From assembly GCF_018728565.1 (NCBI RefSeq), contig NZ_JACSOI010000004.1:186001-250000 (forward strand): a stretch of 64,000 nt of DNA, given 5' to 3'. The notes beneath the pieces are model-generated. The model was not told the DNA's origin, searched no databases, and saw nothing but the letters and a program-made list of their open reading frames with translations. Below, in pieces: positions 19,871 to 32,300 of this stretch (position 1 is its first letter; the number at the start of each line of letters is the position of its first letter). The DNA comes from Zobellia russellii. Its GTDB lineage: Bacteria > Bacteroidota > Bacteroidia > Flavobacteriales > Flavobacteriaceae. The translations under genes and the position numbers were made by a program.

Positions 19871-20605
19871 TTATTTAAGTTCTTGGATTTTTATATTTCT
19901 GTAGGTAATCTCGGAGCCTTCGGCCTGAAGGGCAATGTTTCCTTTTTCTAAAGGAGTTCCGTTGGCATTTAAGAAGTCTTTCAGTTCATTGACCAATTGT
20001 CCGTTTTCATAGAATTTGGCACTTTTTGAGCCTCTTACCTCTACGCGAACTTTGTTCCAACCATCAACTTCATAATTACCATATTTATCACCTTCTATAT
20101 AGGTTTTTTTTCCGCTGGAATCCAATAGTTTTTCAGAGCCGTCCTTTTGATACCATGTTACTTTTGGTCCTTTAATGACCCAGAGGTCCCCTGTGTCTCC
20201 TTCCTGAATCTGACATTCCAGACAGGTAGGCCAGATTACTTTTTCGCCTTGTACGTGGAATACGATTCCGGCATCGCGTTTGGCTTCTAGGCGAGGGGCA
20301 AATTTGCGCTCTCCCCACTTATATTCTAGTTCCAAATTAAAGTGACTGTATTCTTTGGTAGTGGTAATCATGCCAAAAGGGGCTTTTTCTCCTTTCCAGG
20401 CATAGAGTACTTCTATTTTGTTCTTTTTTATTTCGAATAATTTTTGATTGGAGGGCAGCTCACTTTGAGTGATAGTGTAGCTAGAGCTAAGTTCATTTTT
20501 TGGAAATGGGTTGGTCCATTCTAGCTTGGATTCTTGAGCTGAAAGAGAAAATAGGACACAAGAAAAAAGTGTCAACGTTAGAATTGAAGTGATTTTAGTT
20601 TTCAT
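19871..20605 (-). CDS. DUF1080 (3-keto-disaccharide hydrolase-like) secreted protein
   Basis: A 244-residue protein with signal peptide MKTKITSILTLTLFSCVLFSLSAQ. The body is the DUF1080 concanavalin-like beta-sandwich: FGMITTTKEYSHFNLELEYKW, AKRDAGIVFHV, LECQIQEGDTGDLWVI, EVDGWNKVRVEVRG and the closing NGTPLEKGNIALQAEGSEITYRNIKI. Some members hydrolyse 3-keto-glycosides and others bind glycans; the sequence does not show which applies. It is the first gene of the second leftward operon and is placed right after a terminator, so its promoter must be in the 30-60 nt upstream of 20605. Confidence 0.85.
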   Translation of the reverse strand: MKTKITSILTLTLFSCVLFSLSAQESKLEWTNPFPKNELSSSYTITQSELPSNQKLFEIKKNKIEVLYAWKGEKAPFGMITTTKEYSHFNLELEYKWGERKFAPRLEAKRDAGIVFHVQGEKVIWPTCLECQIQEGDTGDLWVIKGPKVTWYQKDGSEKLLDSSGKKTYIEGDKYGNYEVDGWNKVRVEVRGSKSAKFYENGQLVNELKDFLNANGTPLEKGNIALQAEGSEITYRNIKIQELK

Positions 20606-20637
20606 AGGGTCCGGTCTAGTAATACGGTGGCAAATTC

Positions 20638-20671
20638 TAAAAAAAATGTCCGTTGATAAGCAACGGACATT
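20638..20671 (-). terminator. rho-independent terminator downstream of the SDR gene
   Basis: An 11-bp perfect stem (AATGTCCGTTG with CAACGGACATT, loop of 5) is followed on the minus strand by eight or nine T. It separates the SDR operon (stop at 20767) from the carbohydrate operon that starts at 20605. Confidence 0.85.
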
Positions 20672-20766
20672 CTTAATACTACCACAAATGTTTATTCTAG
20701 ACCAATTTTAGCATAATTAGGCCCCTATATAGACCAAATAGCTAAGTCTTGGAAAATAAACCGGCT

Positions 20767-21369
20767 TTAATCGTAAATGCGAATAATTTTGCCATTGCCT
20801 TTTCCATCAACACTTCTTACATACCCGTTTATTACTTTATTCATAGGAATAGGGTTGTGCCCCGGAAAATAATCTTTATATTTTTTATAGGCATCTTCTA
20901 CCATGCCGGAAGAAACGGCATTTACCCTTATACCGTTTTCTATTTCTAATGCTACAGCTTGTACAAAGCTATGGATAGCTCCGTTTACCATGGCGGCACT
21001 AGTGGTCATGGCCACGGGGTCATCTGCCAAAATACCTGTGGAAAGGGTTATGGAACCTTGTGGTGCAAGAAATTTTTGGCCTATGCGAACCAAGTTGACC
21101 TGACCCATTAATTTACTGTTCAGTCCTATATGAAAATCATCTTCCGTAAGACGGTCAAAATTGTCCCATTTTGCTTCGCCCGCAATACAGATTATAGCAT
21201 CAAATTTGCCAGCTTGCTCAAACATATTCACAATAGAGGAACTATCTTTAATATCCACTAGAAAATCACCGGACGTTCTACCGGCAATGACTACTTTATT
21301 TTTTTTAGAAAAATGGGCCACTACTTTTTTTCCTATAGTTCCGTGTCCTCCAATAATCAAGATTTTCAT
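20767..21369 (-). CDS. short-chain dehydrogenase/reductase
   Basis: A 200-residue short SDR. The nucleotide site is GGHGTIGKKVV at the N-terminus (GxxGxxG type), and VVIAGRTSGDF suggests an NADPH preference. ICIAGEA replaces the usual NNAG. The Ser is in SITLSTG, but the classical YxxxK is not obvious: the corresponding region reads AMVNGAIHSFVQA, with Asn instead of Tyr and Ala/Ile near the Lys. This matches a known short SDR subgroup with an altered active site, so the reaction is uncertain. It starts 12 nt after the small membrane protein gene and forms a short operon with it. Confidence 0.8.
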   Translation of the reverse strand: MKILIIGGHGTIGKKVVAHFSKKNKVVIAGRTSGDFLVDIKDSSSIVNMFEQAGKFDAIICIAGEAKWDNFDRLTEDDFHIGLNSKLMGQVNLVRIGQKFLAPQGSITLSTGILADDPVAMTTSAAMVNGAIHSFVQAVALEIENGIRVNAVSSGMVEDAYKKYKDYFPGHNPIPMNKVINGYVRSVDGKGNGKIIRIYD

Positions 21370-21381
21370 AGTTTCTTATTT

Positions 21382-21651
21382 TTAGGTTAAACGTTTTCTA
21401 TTGTTCTGTTTTGGTCCTTTTTTTCTGGTTTTGTAAATAGTTAGGGTGGCAATGATACTCCACAACATATTAGATACAAATGGAGGAATGGCACTGTAAT
21501 AATAACAGTTGGTTGCAATTAATAATCCTCCAAGTAGGTTTAAGTACTTACTATAGCCTAGAAATTTTTTATTTTCCATCATTGTGATGGCGTAGGCCAA
21601 GATGATGAGCCCCGAGCCCGTCCATCCGAAAATATCGATTAACAATTTCAT
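21382..21651 (-). CDS. small membrane protein of the CBU_0592 type
   Basis: An 89-residue protein with three predicted membrane segments (IFGWTGSGLIILAYAITMM, LNLLGGLLIATNCYYY, FVSNMLWSIIATLTIY) and a basic tail. The pattern of GWTGSGLIILAYA at the start and a Trp near the third segment matches the small CBU_0592 family. No function is known for the family. It sits between an ArsR-type regulator and an SDR on the same strand, so the three may be co-transcribed. Confidence 0.75.
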   Translation of the reverse strand: MKLLIDIFGWTGSGLIILAYAITMMENKKFLGYSKYLNLLGGLLIATNCYYYSAIPPFVSNMLWSIIATLTIYKTRKKGPKQNNRKRLT

Positions 21652-21696
21652 TTTAAATAGTAATATCTATATATGTCGATTTGATAGGTTAAAAAA

Positions 21697-21999
21697 TTAG
21701 AGCAAAAATTTTGCAAATTCGGTAATTATAGCTTCGTTTCTCTTAAAATAGGACCATTTTCCATGACGTGTCATAATCAATAAGCCACATTTTTCCATGC
21801 TGGTCAAATAATTGGATATGGTTGATTGCGACAGTTTGGATTTTTCGAATATATAGGAAGCACAGACCCCATCATTAAAATGCTTTATGCTTACATGTGG
21901 CGGAAAGTTCTTTTCAGGTTCCCTGAGCCACTCCATTATCTGCATTCGGGTGTTGTTAGATAAACATTTACTTATTTCAACTGCTTCTTTAATATCCAT
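21697..21999 (-). CDS. ArsR-type winged helix transcriptional regulator
   Basis: A 100-residue winged helix protein. ISKCLSNNTRMQIMEWL is the typical first helix of ArsR regulators, SQSTISNYLTSMEKCGLL is the recognition helix and MTRHGKWSYFKRNEAII the wing. No clear Cys metal-sensing motif of the ELCVCDL type is present, so it may respond to a non-metal signal or not bind metal. It is 45 nt upstream of the small membrane protein gene in the same direction, which is the likely target along with the SDR. Confidence 0.82.
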   Translation of the reverse strand: MDIKEAVEISKCLSNNTRMQIMEWLREPEKNFPPHVSIKHFNDGVCASYIFEKSKLSQSTISNYLTSMEKCGLLIMTRHGKWSYFKRNEAIITEFAKFLL

Positions 22000-22049
22000 A
22001 TATACAAATATCGAAAAATATCGATGTGTATCAAAAAAATTTTGGAATT

Positions 22050-22850
22050 TTATACAGGAAAATGTTGAACGGGACCATGCCCCATACCCAAAACCCTGTC
22101 TTTACCCTGTAGAATGGCTTTGTTTAAATAAGAACAGGCTTTTTTTACCGCTTCTTCAAGGTCGTATCCCAAACTTAATTGTGCGGCAATGGCAGAAGAT
22201 AAGGTGCACCCTGTACCATGTGTATTTTTGGTATGTATACGTTTATTGGAAACGAACACTGTTTTCTGTGTATCGTACAAGAACAAGGTATCGGTCATTT
22301 GGTCAGAACCTTCCAGATGCCCTCCTTTTAGCAAAACCGAGGTTTTAAAGGTGTTACCAATTTCTTTTGCAGCTTCGGCAACACTGTTAAAATCAATTTT
22401 TTTATCAATGAGGATTTCTGCTTCAGGAATATTAGGGGTAATGAGGTAAGCATCGCCCAAAAAAGATTTTAGGCTATCCAATGCGGCTTTGTTTAGAAGT
22501 CTATCTCCGGATGTAGCCACCATTACCGGGTCTAGAACAATGTTCTTTACAGAATATTCTTTTAGTGTTTTTTTTACCGTTTCAATGACCTCAGCAGAGT
22601 GTAGCATACCAATTTTTATTGCTCCAAACTCAATATCCTCCAAAACTACAATTAGCTGTTTGCGTATGTGGGAGACGGGTATTGCATGAATATCAAAAAC
22701 ACCACGGGTGTTTTGAGCTGTAGTAGCCGTAATGACCGAAGCAGCAAAAGCGCCATTGGCACTAATACTTTTTATATCTGCCTGAATGCCTGCACAACCA
22801 CCCGAATCACTTCCGGCAATAGTTAGAACACAAGGGTATACTGAATTCAT
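22050..22850 (-). CDS. thiD: hydroxymethylpyrimidine/phosphomethylpyrimidine kinase
   Basis: A 266-residue cytoplasmic kinase of the ribokinase superfamily that phosphorylates HMP and HMP-P to HMP-PP for thiamine synthesis. Visible landmarks: VLTIAGSDSGGCAGIQADIKS at the N-terminus, GAIKIGML, LDPVMVATSGDRLL, LLKGGH and the catalytic anion hole NTHGTGCTLSSAIA with the general-base Asp region replaced by the family's usual HGTGC. Length fits ThiD. It stands alone, about 17 kb from the thiSC-EEGH operon, with its own promoter-like -7 box and no TPP riboswitch that I can find upstream. Confidence 0.92.
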   Translation of the reverse strand: MNSVYPCVLTIAGSDSGGCAGIQADIKSISANGAFAASVITATTAQNTRGVFDIHAIPVSHIRKQLIVVLEDIEFGAIKIGMLHSAEVIETVKKTLKEYSVKNIVLDPVMVATSGDRLLNKAALDSLKSFLGDAYLITPNIPEAEILIDKKIDFNSVAEAAKEIGNTFKTSVLLKGGHLEGSDQMTDTLFLYDTQKTVFVSNKRIHTKNTHGTGCTLSSAIAAQLSLGYDLEEAVKKACSYLNKAILQGKDRVLGMGHGPVQHFPV

Positions 22851-22884
22851 AGATGCGGTAAAACAAGGGTGAGCCTAAGAAAAC

Positions 22885-22892
22885 CAAATGTA
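22885..22892 (-). promoter_or_regulatory. candidate -7 box of the thiD promoter
   Basis: The minus strand reads TACATTTG, a perfect match to the Bacteroidota -7 consensus TAnnTTTG, 35 nt upstream of the thiD ATG. The same octamer is found just before the TPP riboswitch of the thi operon. No clear -33 TTTG is seen at the right distance. Confidence 0.4.
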
Positions 22893-23337
22893 TCAAAATT
22901 ATTTTAAAATAGGCTAGGGCAGAAGTTAGGTAATAAAGGTATGAATTCTTACAAAAAAATAAATTGCAGATTCTCTTTCCTGCCTGTGTTATACACTTGG
23001 TCACGTGCTTTTTGGTCATTGTAGTTTTAGAGTTTTTTTAAGGTGAAAACAAGAGAACATAGCAGCGAACTACAACGTTATAGTTAAATTTTGATTTGTA
23101 TGTTGAAAAATGATACTCTTTAAAATACCGTAAATAAAGGCTTTATCGATGAAGTGCGTTTTTGAAAATAGTGTCATATACAAAATGTGCTATTTGACAT
23201 ACAGTGTGCCCTTACTAGACAACAATTAATGGCATAAGCTAAGGTTTGCAAATATATTTGATAATATTAACTTTACATATGTAGTCTTTTACTTACTTTT
23301 ATAGTAAACCATATATATTTACACTAACCGCCACGTT
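22893..23337. other. intergenic spacer between thiD and the giant secreted protein gene
   Basis: About 445 nt of AT-rich sequence with no open frame I would support and no long hairpin. The only signal is TATATTTG at 23253-23260, a perfect plus-strand -7 box (TAnnTTTG) that would give a transcript starting near 23267 and a leader of about 70 nt for the giant gene. A matching -33 box is not evident. Confidence 0.4.
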
Positions 23338-26300
23338 ATGAATTTTTCAATCAAAAGTTGCGTTTTTACATTGATAGTTGTGCTATTCTATGCTATTAAT
23401 GTAGATGCTCAAATCAGTAGTAATCGATATACGGTAAACCTCACGCCTCAAAGTCTAGCTACCTGTGGGGGAGTCAATAATTCTCTTGAAGAAGTATTTA
23501 TAAGAGGAGAAAATGGGAGCTGTAACGATTTTAGCATCACTTTTGATTTGCCTCCTGGCGTAGAGTATGTCTCAGGTACAGCAAGTATAACTTCTCAGGT
23601 AAATTCATCTGGGGACCCCATAGTTGCAAATCAATATTCTATAGGAGAAGGCGGTACGCCTTCTGATCCTGTTTTTACCATTTTGCGACCAAGTAACGCA
23701 AATTGGGATGTTGGCGATGAAGTAATTTTTACTTTTGAGCGTAGTGCTAATTGCGCCGCAGTAGTTCATTCAAATTCTGGCGGGCTGTTTAAAGACGCGC
23801 ATAAGATTAACTTTCAGGATGCAGGTGGTGCCAATTCAGACTCAGATACATTAGAAACTATATCTTCTTATCCCTTAATGGCCGCTTCTTTAAATATTTC
23901 GGCAATACCAACTGTTGATGCCAATGTTGGTGAAACCTATACTAGAAATATTACACTCGCCCAAGGTGGTAACGGATGTACGGAAACATTCACATACTAT
24001 GTTGATTTGGGAGTAGATGTAGATGATGAATATACATTGTCTTATGCAGGTACGGAGTTAACCCCTACATCAATTAACGGGCAGGTTTTGACCTATTTAA
24101 TAGATTTAAATGCAGCACCTTTCGCAGGTGCTGTGGGTAATAATGACAATTGCTTTGACAATGGAGAGGTTATTATTTTTGAAGAAGCTTTTAGAGTTGA
24201 TGATTGTTTGGATACCGCAATTATCCATAATACGTATTGGGGTTGTAATCCCGGTGAGATTTGCCAAGCTGCAGAACAGCAAACCGGTTCGTTAAACTTT
24301 GGCGCTAATGTACCTGATATAGCTATTTCAAAAGTTGGATCTACTACACCGGATTTATGTGGCGCGGTTACCTACACTATTAGAATAGAAAATACAAATA
24401 CAGCTGTAGGTTCTATGGCATTAGACTTGGGTATTAATATTGGTAGTGGACATAATACATCTCCAGTTACTACTGCTGCTACTAACCCTCTTTGGGATTT
24501 TACCTATTTTAACACAAGAAGTGTTTCTAATTTTAGATTTGCTTCGGGTATTTCTTTTACACCAGAAGATAGACCAAGTACTATTTATCCGACTAGAGGG
24601 GATAATGGTACTTCAGTTTCTATACCGCCAAACTTTTTCAATTCTGATCCAGATGGACCGGGAGGTTTTGATGATTTGGATAATGACGGCTATTATGATG
24701 ACTTACCACCAGGCGAAGCTACAGAACTATCTTTTGATTTTACGGTAACACCTAAAGATAATTGTGGTGTTGCAAGGTTTGATTATATGGGTTGGGAACA
24801 TACTTATATAGATACCTATTTTAAAGATCAATGTAAGAGCGACCGTATTCCAGAACGTATTGATATTGGGTATTTCAATATTATTAGAGATTACCAAGAT
24901 GTTACAGAAGTTGAAGCACCTACGGATATTGTAAACAATGAAGATTTTGTTGTGAGTATCGCCCCGGCATTTTATGCAGGTGGAGCAGGTTTACCTACTA
25001 TAGACGGTACCGCTATGTTTTCTAATGATGCCTCTTCAGAATGGAGTATAACACTTACTGTGCCTACAGGTATGGCGTTGCAAACACCTTTACCGGCTGG
25101 TTTTACGCAAAGTGGTAACGAAGTAACGTATACAACTACGGACATGTACGCAGGTAGATTCAAAGAATGGGTAGATTTTCCTATGACTTTCACATGTGGC
25201 CCCAATGGTATACAATCTATACCGTATACAACTAATTATACGGCCACAAGTTCAGCTGGTGTTTGTTGGTCTCAAGATATTCATTGCGGTACTGTAAATA
25301 TATATACACATTGCCCTGGTGGCTGTGTGGGTCCTGCAATTGAAGGTTTTAAAGCCAGAAGACTTACTGCTGGTTGGACGGATAATAGTATGACCACTAA
25401 GGTTGTCTTAGATGATAATACAGATGGTATCAAGAAATATTTAGCTGGTGATCAAATGAAGATTACCACTACGGCATCAATAAATAATATTTCATTAGAT
25501 AACTTATATTTCGATTTAACATATGATACAGCTAGTGCTGCTGCAGGTGGTTCTGGTATTATAACTTTAGTTGATTCTAAAATTACCATCAATGATAATA
25601 GCGCAGGTACGTCTAATTCACGCACCCTTACTAATGCACCCGTCTTAACCACCAATAATTCAACTGAGCATATGCTTAGTTTTGATTTAAGTGATGAAAA
25701 AGACTTAATAAGTGCGGCTTATTTGTTTGAAGGCGATGCAACTGATAGGGATATTGTGGAACTTGAATTGACTTTTGAGTTCAGTAAAGATTTTCAAGAT
25801 ATAGCCTATTTTGAACTTACAAATTTAAGAGGTGAATTCTTTGCTTTTACTGATTACCCGGCAAATACTGCACCTAATAGAGTAGGTTGTGACACTTGGG
25901 GAGACAGAGCATATTATTCAAGACCTAGAATATACGGTGCCAACCTTGCTCATGCAACTGATGGTTGTACGCCATCAAATGGAATCATATATAATATGGT
26001 CAAAAATATGGCACCTGCCGATATGCATGCTGATGAATATAGACCTTTAACGTTATGGAAATCTACCGTAATAGATATCCCAGAAGGAGCTAGATTTACA
26101 GGAAATGTTACATCGATACAATTTCAAGGGGCATATTCAACAACTACTGGCGAATTTATAGCCACAGAAACAGGAAATCAAATAATTATTACCCCTGGTC
26201 CTAATTTTAGAAATAGAGATCAAAGTGGAACAATTATACCAAGATTATATGTAGAATTTATGGGTACTTGTGAGTCACCTGCGTCTGCGCAGTATGATTT

Positions 26301-29300
26301 TACGGTCAATTATGATGATTTTGCTTATGCAACTCCGGTACCTTCAAGTTTCTCTTATACCAATACGTTTAGCTATACGCAACCTAGCTTTCAAATTCAA
26401 TCTCCATTACCTACAGTTAATGGTGATGCCTATACTGTAGATTTTGATACTAATATAGATAACAAAAGTCCAGATGATGTGGATTATAACTGGTTGCAGG
26501 TTACCTCTCCAGAGGGTCTTAATATAACAGGTGCATTTTCAGTAGCCGCAGGGGTTGAAACTCCGGTAAATTTCTATCAATCTGGTGATAAAACATGGAT
26601 AGAGGTAGGGTCTATTGCGGCCGGATCTACAAAATCTATACGTTTTAAAGCTGACTTTGATGACTGTCAAGATCAAACTGTCCTAGTGGAACATGGTTGG
26701 GATTGTTCTGGTTATCCTGGGTATCCCGATACTAGTGTAACCGTTTCAGATTTTCAGGCAGTTGGTGCAACTTGTTACCAGAACTCTACATCTATAACTT
26801 TAGAACCTAAAGGTTCACAGGTTCAAGTGGCCATTACTGACCAACCTAGCACGGCACAAGCTCTGTGTACACCATTTAATATAGGAGTTGATGTCATTAG
26901 CGCACAATTAGGGGATTTAATTAATCCGTCGTTGCAGTTTGCTATTCCTGGCGGGGACGGTGGTATAACTATTGTTAGTACAGATGTTACTTACCCCAAG
27001 GGTTCGCTTGATCCTGCAGATACTCAAGCGGTAACGGTTACTATAGAAAATGGTATTGCCAAAGTAAATTTATTGGAACATACCGGTATCCTTGCCTTAA
27101 ATGGTATTGCGGGTAATCCAGCGGAAAATTCAATAGATGAAAGAACGGCACATGTTGATCTTGAAATTCAATTGGAGTGTGATTTTATTTCAAATTCAGA
27201 ATTTACTTTTAAAGTGTATGGGGAAGAACCATGTGGTGATCTCGCCGCGGGTAACGGTTCAAGAGTTGTATCAAATTCTATACAGGCACTAGGAGCTGTA
27301 GCTCCTTATAATGCCATAAGTAATATTAACCTACCTGGTTTTGGAGCACCAATTCAAGGTTGTGGTATTACTGATGAAATTAGTGTAGTAACTACAATAA
27401 CAGGTGGTACAACGGGGAGTTCTGATTTTGGAAAAATAACCTTAAGATCAGGCATTGCTTACGTACCATTATCTTTTGCAAGTGCAGACGGTGCTTCATT
27501 TGTAAGTGTATCAACTGTAGGAGACCATGAAGAACTCATTTTACAATATCCGGCCGGTGTAACTGCTGGTTCTACAATAAATTTCGACTTTGATTTTATA
27601 ACCACCAACGAGGGTATTTGTGATGATTCGGCAGAAGTTCAGATAGTAAACTATGTTACAGTAAGCGGTATAACTTGCTCTACTACTAACTGTGCGGATT
27701 TTCAAGTAGCTACAGGTTCTTCCTATGAGGTAATGCCATTGGAAAAACCAATTTTGGTCGGCACGGCTAACGATAGTTTCTTTTCAGTAGATACGAGTAA
27801 TAACTACGAATACCATTTATCTCTTGATATTGAGAACACGGCTCTTGTAGATGCCGATGCTGGTTATGCTTATAGTGTATATTGTGCAGATGTAAATGGA
27901 GATATTGATGGTGCTGCTATAGCTACGGGATCAATAGCCGATGCAATTCCAAATTCGTCTACGATTACTGACGAAATTGTGTTTACTACTTCTGGAGCAG
28001 CTTGTTCTGGTACTAACTTTATAGTAGAGTTTTTACCTTCTAGCACCAACTGTCAATGTGAGGCTATCTTGGTTGAGGTTTCTGTGGCTTCAGGTGCGCC
28101 GCTAGATTTAGATGACGATAATGACGGTATCCCTGATGTTATTGAAGTGTATAATGGAGATTCAGATGGTGACGGAATTTTAGATTACGAAGATCCTGAT
28201 TTCTGTGCAGCTAATTTTGATGGTGTAAACGGATGGGATTGTGCAACAATGGGCTTACCTGATCCAGATGATGATTTAGATGGAGACGGTACTCCAAATT
28301 ACTATGATACGGATTTCCCAACTTGTGGCGGATTAAATGCCAATGGTGTATGTATCAATTTTGATACTGATGGCGATGGTATTCCAAATCAGTTAGACCT
28401 AGACTCTGATAATGATGGTATTACTGACCTTGTTGAGACCGGTTCTGGTAATATAGATGCGGATGGTGATGGTGTCATAGATATTCTTACAGATGTAGAT
28501 AATGATGGGCTTGCAGATGTAGTAGATAATGATACTACGGACGGTCCAGAAGGTAGTGCGCCCTGTACTCCGCAAAATGGTTGTGTTCAAGTAAACTCTA
28601 CATCAAATGTTTTTGATACAGATGGAGATGGGGCTACTGATGAAAGCGGTGATTTTGATGGAGACGGAATAATAAACGCCTACGATTTGGATAGTGATAA
28701 TGACGGTATTCTAGATACAGTTGAAGCACAAACTACAAGTGGCTTTAATACACCAGGAGCTATTGATCCTTTAACAGGTATCCCGGCAATTGGTGCAGAT
28801 ACTGATGGTATAGACCCAATTGATACTGACGGTGATGGCAATCCGGATTACCTAGATTTAGATGCCGATAACGATGGTATTACAGATACTTTAGAAGCTG
28901 GAGGCGAAGACGCTGATGGTGATGGTGCGGTAGATGGTTTTGTGGATGCTGATGGTAACGGTGTTGCCGATAGTGTTGACACAACTCCTTTGCCAGATGA
29001 AGATTCTGATAATGACGGGATTCTAGATAGATTAGATTTAGATTCTGATAATGATGGAATAACGGATACTACCGAAGCTGGTGGTATAGATAGTGACAGT
29101 GACGGTATCATTGATACGTTTATGACCGATACCGATAATGACGGACTTGCGGATAGTGTTGACCCAGTTGGTCCTACTACTCCAGGTACACCAATTCCAA
29201 ATCCGGATACGGACAATGACGGTTTAGACGATAGAATAGATTTAGATTCTGAAAATGATGGTATTCCAGATGTTATTGAAGCTGGCGGTTCTGACCCGGA

Positions 29301-32300
29301 TAACGATGGTAGAATCGGTACAGGTCCAATTACAGATACAGATGGAGACGGACTTTCAGATTTAGTAGATCCAAATGATAATACAACAGGTACACTAGAC
29401 GATGGTCCAGGTACTCCATTACCAATAGACAATTTTGATGGAGACAGTGTTCCTAATCACTTAGATATAGATTCTGATAATGATGGTATTACGGATACTA
29501 CAGAAGCTGGTGGACTAGATGTTAATGGTGATGGTGTTGTAGATGGTTTTGATGATACCGTTACAACAGACGGTTGGGATGACGCTACGGCAGCATCTCC
29601 ACTTCCAATTCCTAATTCAGATACTGCAGGCGGTCCAGATTATTTGGACATTGATGCGGATGATGATGGTATTCCAGATAACGTAGAAGCACAGACTACA
29701 GCGGGTTATATTGCTCCTGCTGATGCTGAAGCAGCTAACGGATTAGATACCAATTATCCTGTAGGTTTAACCCCTGTGGATACGGACGGTGATTTAATTC
29801 CTGATTATTTAGATGCGGATTCTGATGCGGATGGTGTTAGTGATGTTGAGGAAGCAGGTCAAGGTACAATGGTAGACCCTTTAGCCGATGCTGATGGAGA
29901 TGGCTTAAACGATGCTTATGATGATACAACTGCTGGTTATGATGTAAACAATGACCTAGATACAGGTGCAATTGCTACAGATAATGTAGATGATTTAGAC
30001 ACTTCAGAGGTTGATTTTAGGTCCATATTAGATTCTGATAATGATGGTATCATGGATACGGTTGACATTGATGATGATAACGACGGAATTTTAGACACCG
30101 ATGAAACAGGAGATACAGATGGTGATGGTATTCCAGATAGTATTGATTTAGATTCAGATAATGACGGTATTCCTGATTCTATAGAGGCTGGTGGTACAGA
30201 TACAGATGGTGATGGTCATATAGACTACCCAACTCCTGGTGACCCATCTTCAATGACGGATACGAATAATGATGGTCTTGCGGATGAAATTGCAACAACT
30301 CCTTTACCAGATGAGGATTCGGATGGTGATGGTATTAAGGATAGAGTAGACTTGGATTCAGATAATGATGGTATTGCAGATGTAACGGAAGCCGGTGGTC
30401 CAGATACGGATAATGATGGTGTTATTGACACTTTCGCAACAGATACAGACCGTGATGGTTTAGCAGATAGCGTTGATCCAGTTGATGCAACTACTCCTGG
30501 TACGCCTTTAGAAAATCCAGATACCGACGGTGACGGATTTGATGATCGAATAGATACAGATTCAGATAATGATGGTATTCCAGATGTAACGGAAGCTGGT
30601 GGTTCTGATCCGGATAACGATGGTGTTATCGGTACAGCTCCCATTGCCGATGCAGATGGTGACGGACTTTCAGATATTGTAGATACAGATGATAATACAA
30701 CTCCAACTGCTACAGATGGTCCAGGTACAGCTTTACCAATAGATAATTTTGATGGTGATGCTAATCCTAACCACTTAGATATAGATGCAGATAATGACGG
30801 TATTCTAGATGTAGTTGAAAATGGAACAGGCGCTTTAGACACCAATAATGATGGTGCTATAGACAGTACTGATGATGTATTCCTAGATGCAAATGACAAC
30901 GGTCAAGCGGACGATACAGAAGGTACTGCGCCATTAAATACAGATACAACAGGTGGTGCAAACTACATAGATATTGATGCAGATGATGATGGTATTCCTG
31001 ATAATGTAGAAGCACAAACAACTGCAGCTTATGTTGCTCCAGATGATGCTTTTGACGCTGAAGGTTTAGATACTCAATATGCAGGTGGAATTACACCTGA
31101 AGATACAGATGGGGATTTAATTCCTGATTATTTAGATCCGGATTCTGACGGTGATGGTACTCCAGATATTATTGAAGCAGGGCAAGGAACTATGACTGAT
31201 CCTTTATCTGATGCGGATAATGACGGATTAAACGATGCCTTTGATGATACGCCCGGTACAGATGTAAACAATGATTTGGATACAGGTGCAGAGGGTACGG
31301 ATAACGAGGATGATTTGGATACTGACGAGGTAGATTTCAGGTCTATCCTAGACCGTGACCAGGATGGTATTATGGATATCGTTGATCTAGATGACGACAA
31401 TGATGGAATTTCAGACTTAGATGAGTCAAACGGAATGGATCCGAGTGCCGATGATGATAACGATGGTATCGTAAATTATCTAGATGATGATCCAGCTAAC
31501 CCAGCAGTGGGTGATGTAAACGGAACGATAGAGCCAGCATTTGATTTTGATGGTGACGGTATTCCTAACCACTTCGATATCGATGCAGATAATGACGGTA
31601 TATATGATGTATATGAAGCAGGTAATGATGCTTTAGATACCAACAATGATGGTGTTATTGATACTAACGATACCGGTTTTGCAGATTTAAATACAGATGG
31701 ACAAGCAGATAGTTCCGAGGGAACAATTCCTTTAACTACAGATACTACGGGCAATGCAGATTTCTTGGATATAGATGCAGATGATGATGGTATTCCAGAT
31801 AATGTGGAGGCACAGCCTACCTCAGGTTATGTTGCTCCAGCTGATGCTTTTGATTTCAATGGTGTAGATACAAACTACCCTAACGGTTTAAGACCAGAGG
31901 ATACAGATGGGGATTTAACTCCGGATTATATAGATTTTGATTCGGATGATGATGGAACTTCAGATGTTGTGGAGGCTGGTCAGGGAGCAATTACAAATGC
32001 TACGGCGGATACAGACGGAGACGGATTGAACGATGCTTTTGATGATACGCCGGGCTTAGACGTAAACAATGACTTGGATACAGGTGCTGACGGTACGGAT
32101 AACGAAGATGACGTAGATCCAGCTGAGGTTGATTTCAGGTCTATCCTAGATCGTGACCAAGATGGTATTATGGATATTGTTGATTTGGATGATGACAATG
32201 ACGGAATTCCTGATTTAGAGGAATGTAGCGGAATGGGAAGTGTTTCTTTAATTCCCGATGGTGACTTTGGAGTAGCGGATACTGCTAACGACACCTACTT

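Noticed and set aside
22807-23019. Small minus-strand frame (70 residues) upstream of thiD
   Set aside because: It overlaps the thiD start and its -7 box, has no family pattern and no convincing start; treated as non-coding leader.
22851-23337. TPP riboswitch upstream of thiD
   Set aside because: No CUGAGA or ACCCTTTGAACCTGAT blocks on the minus strand; only a promoter-like box.
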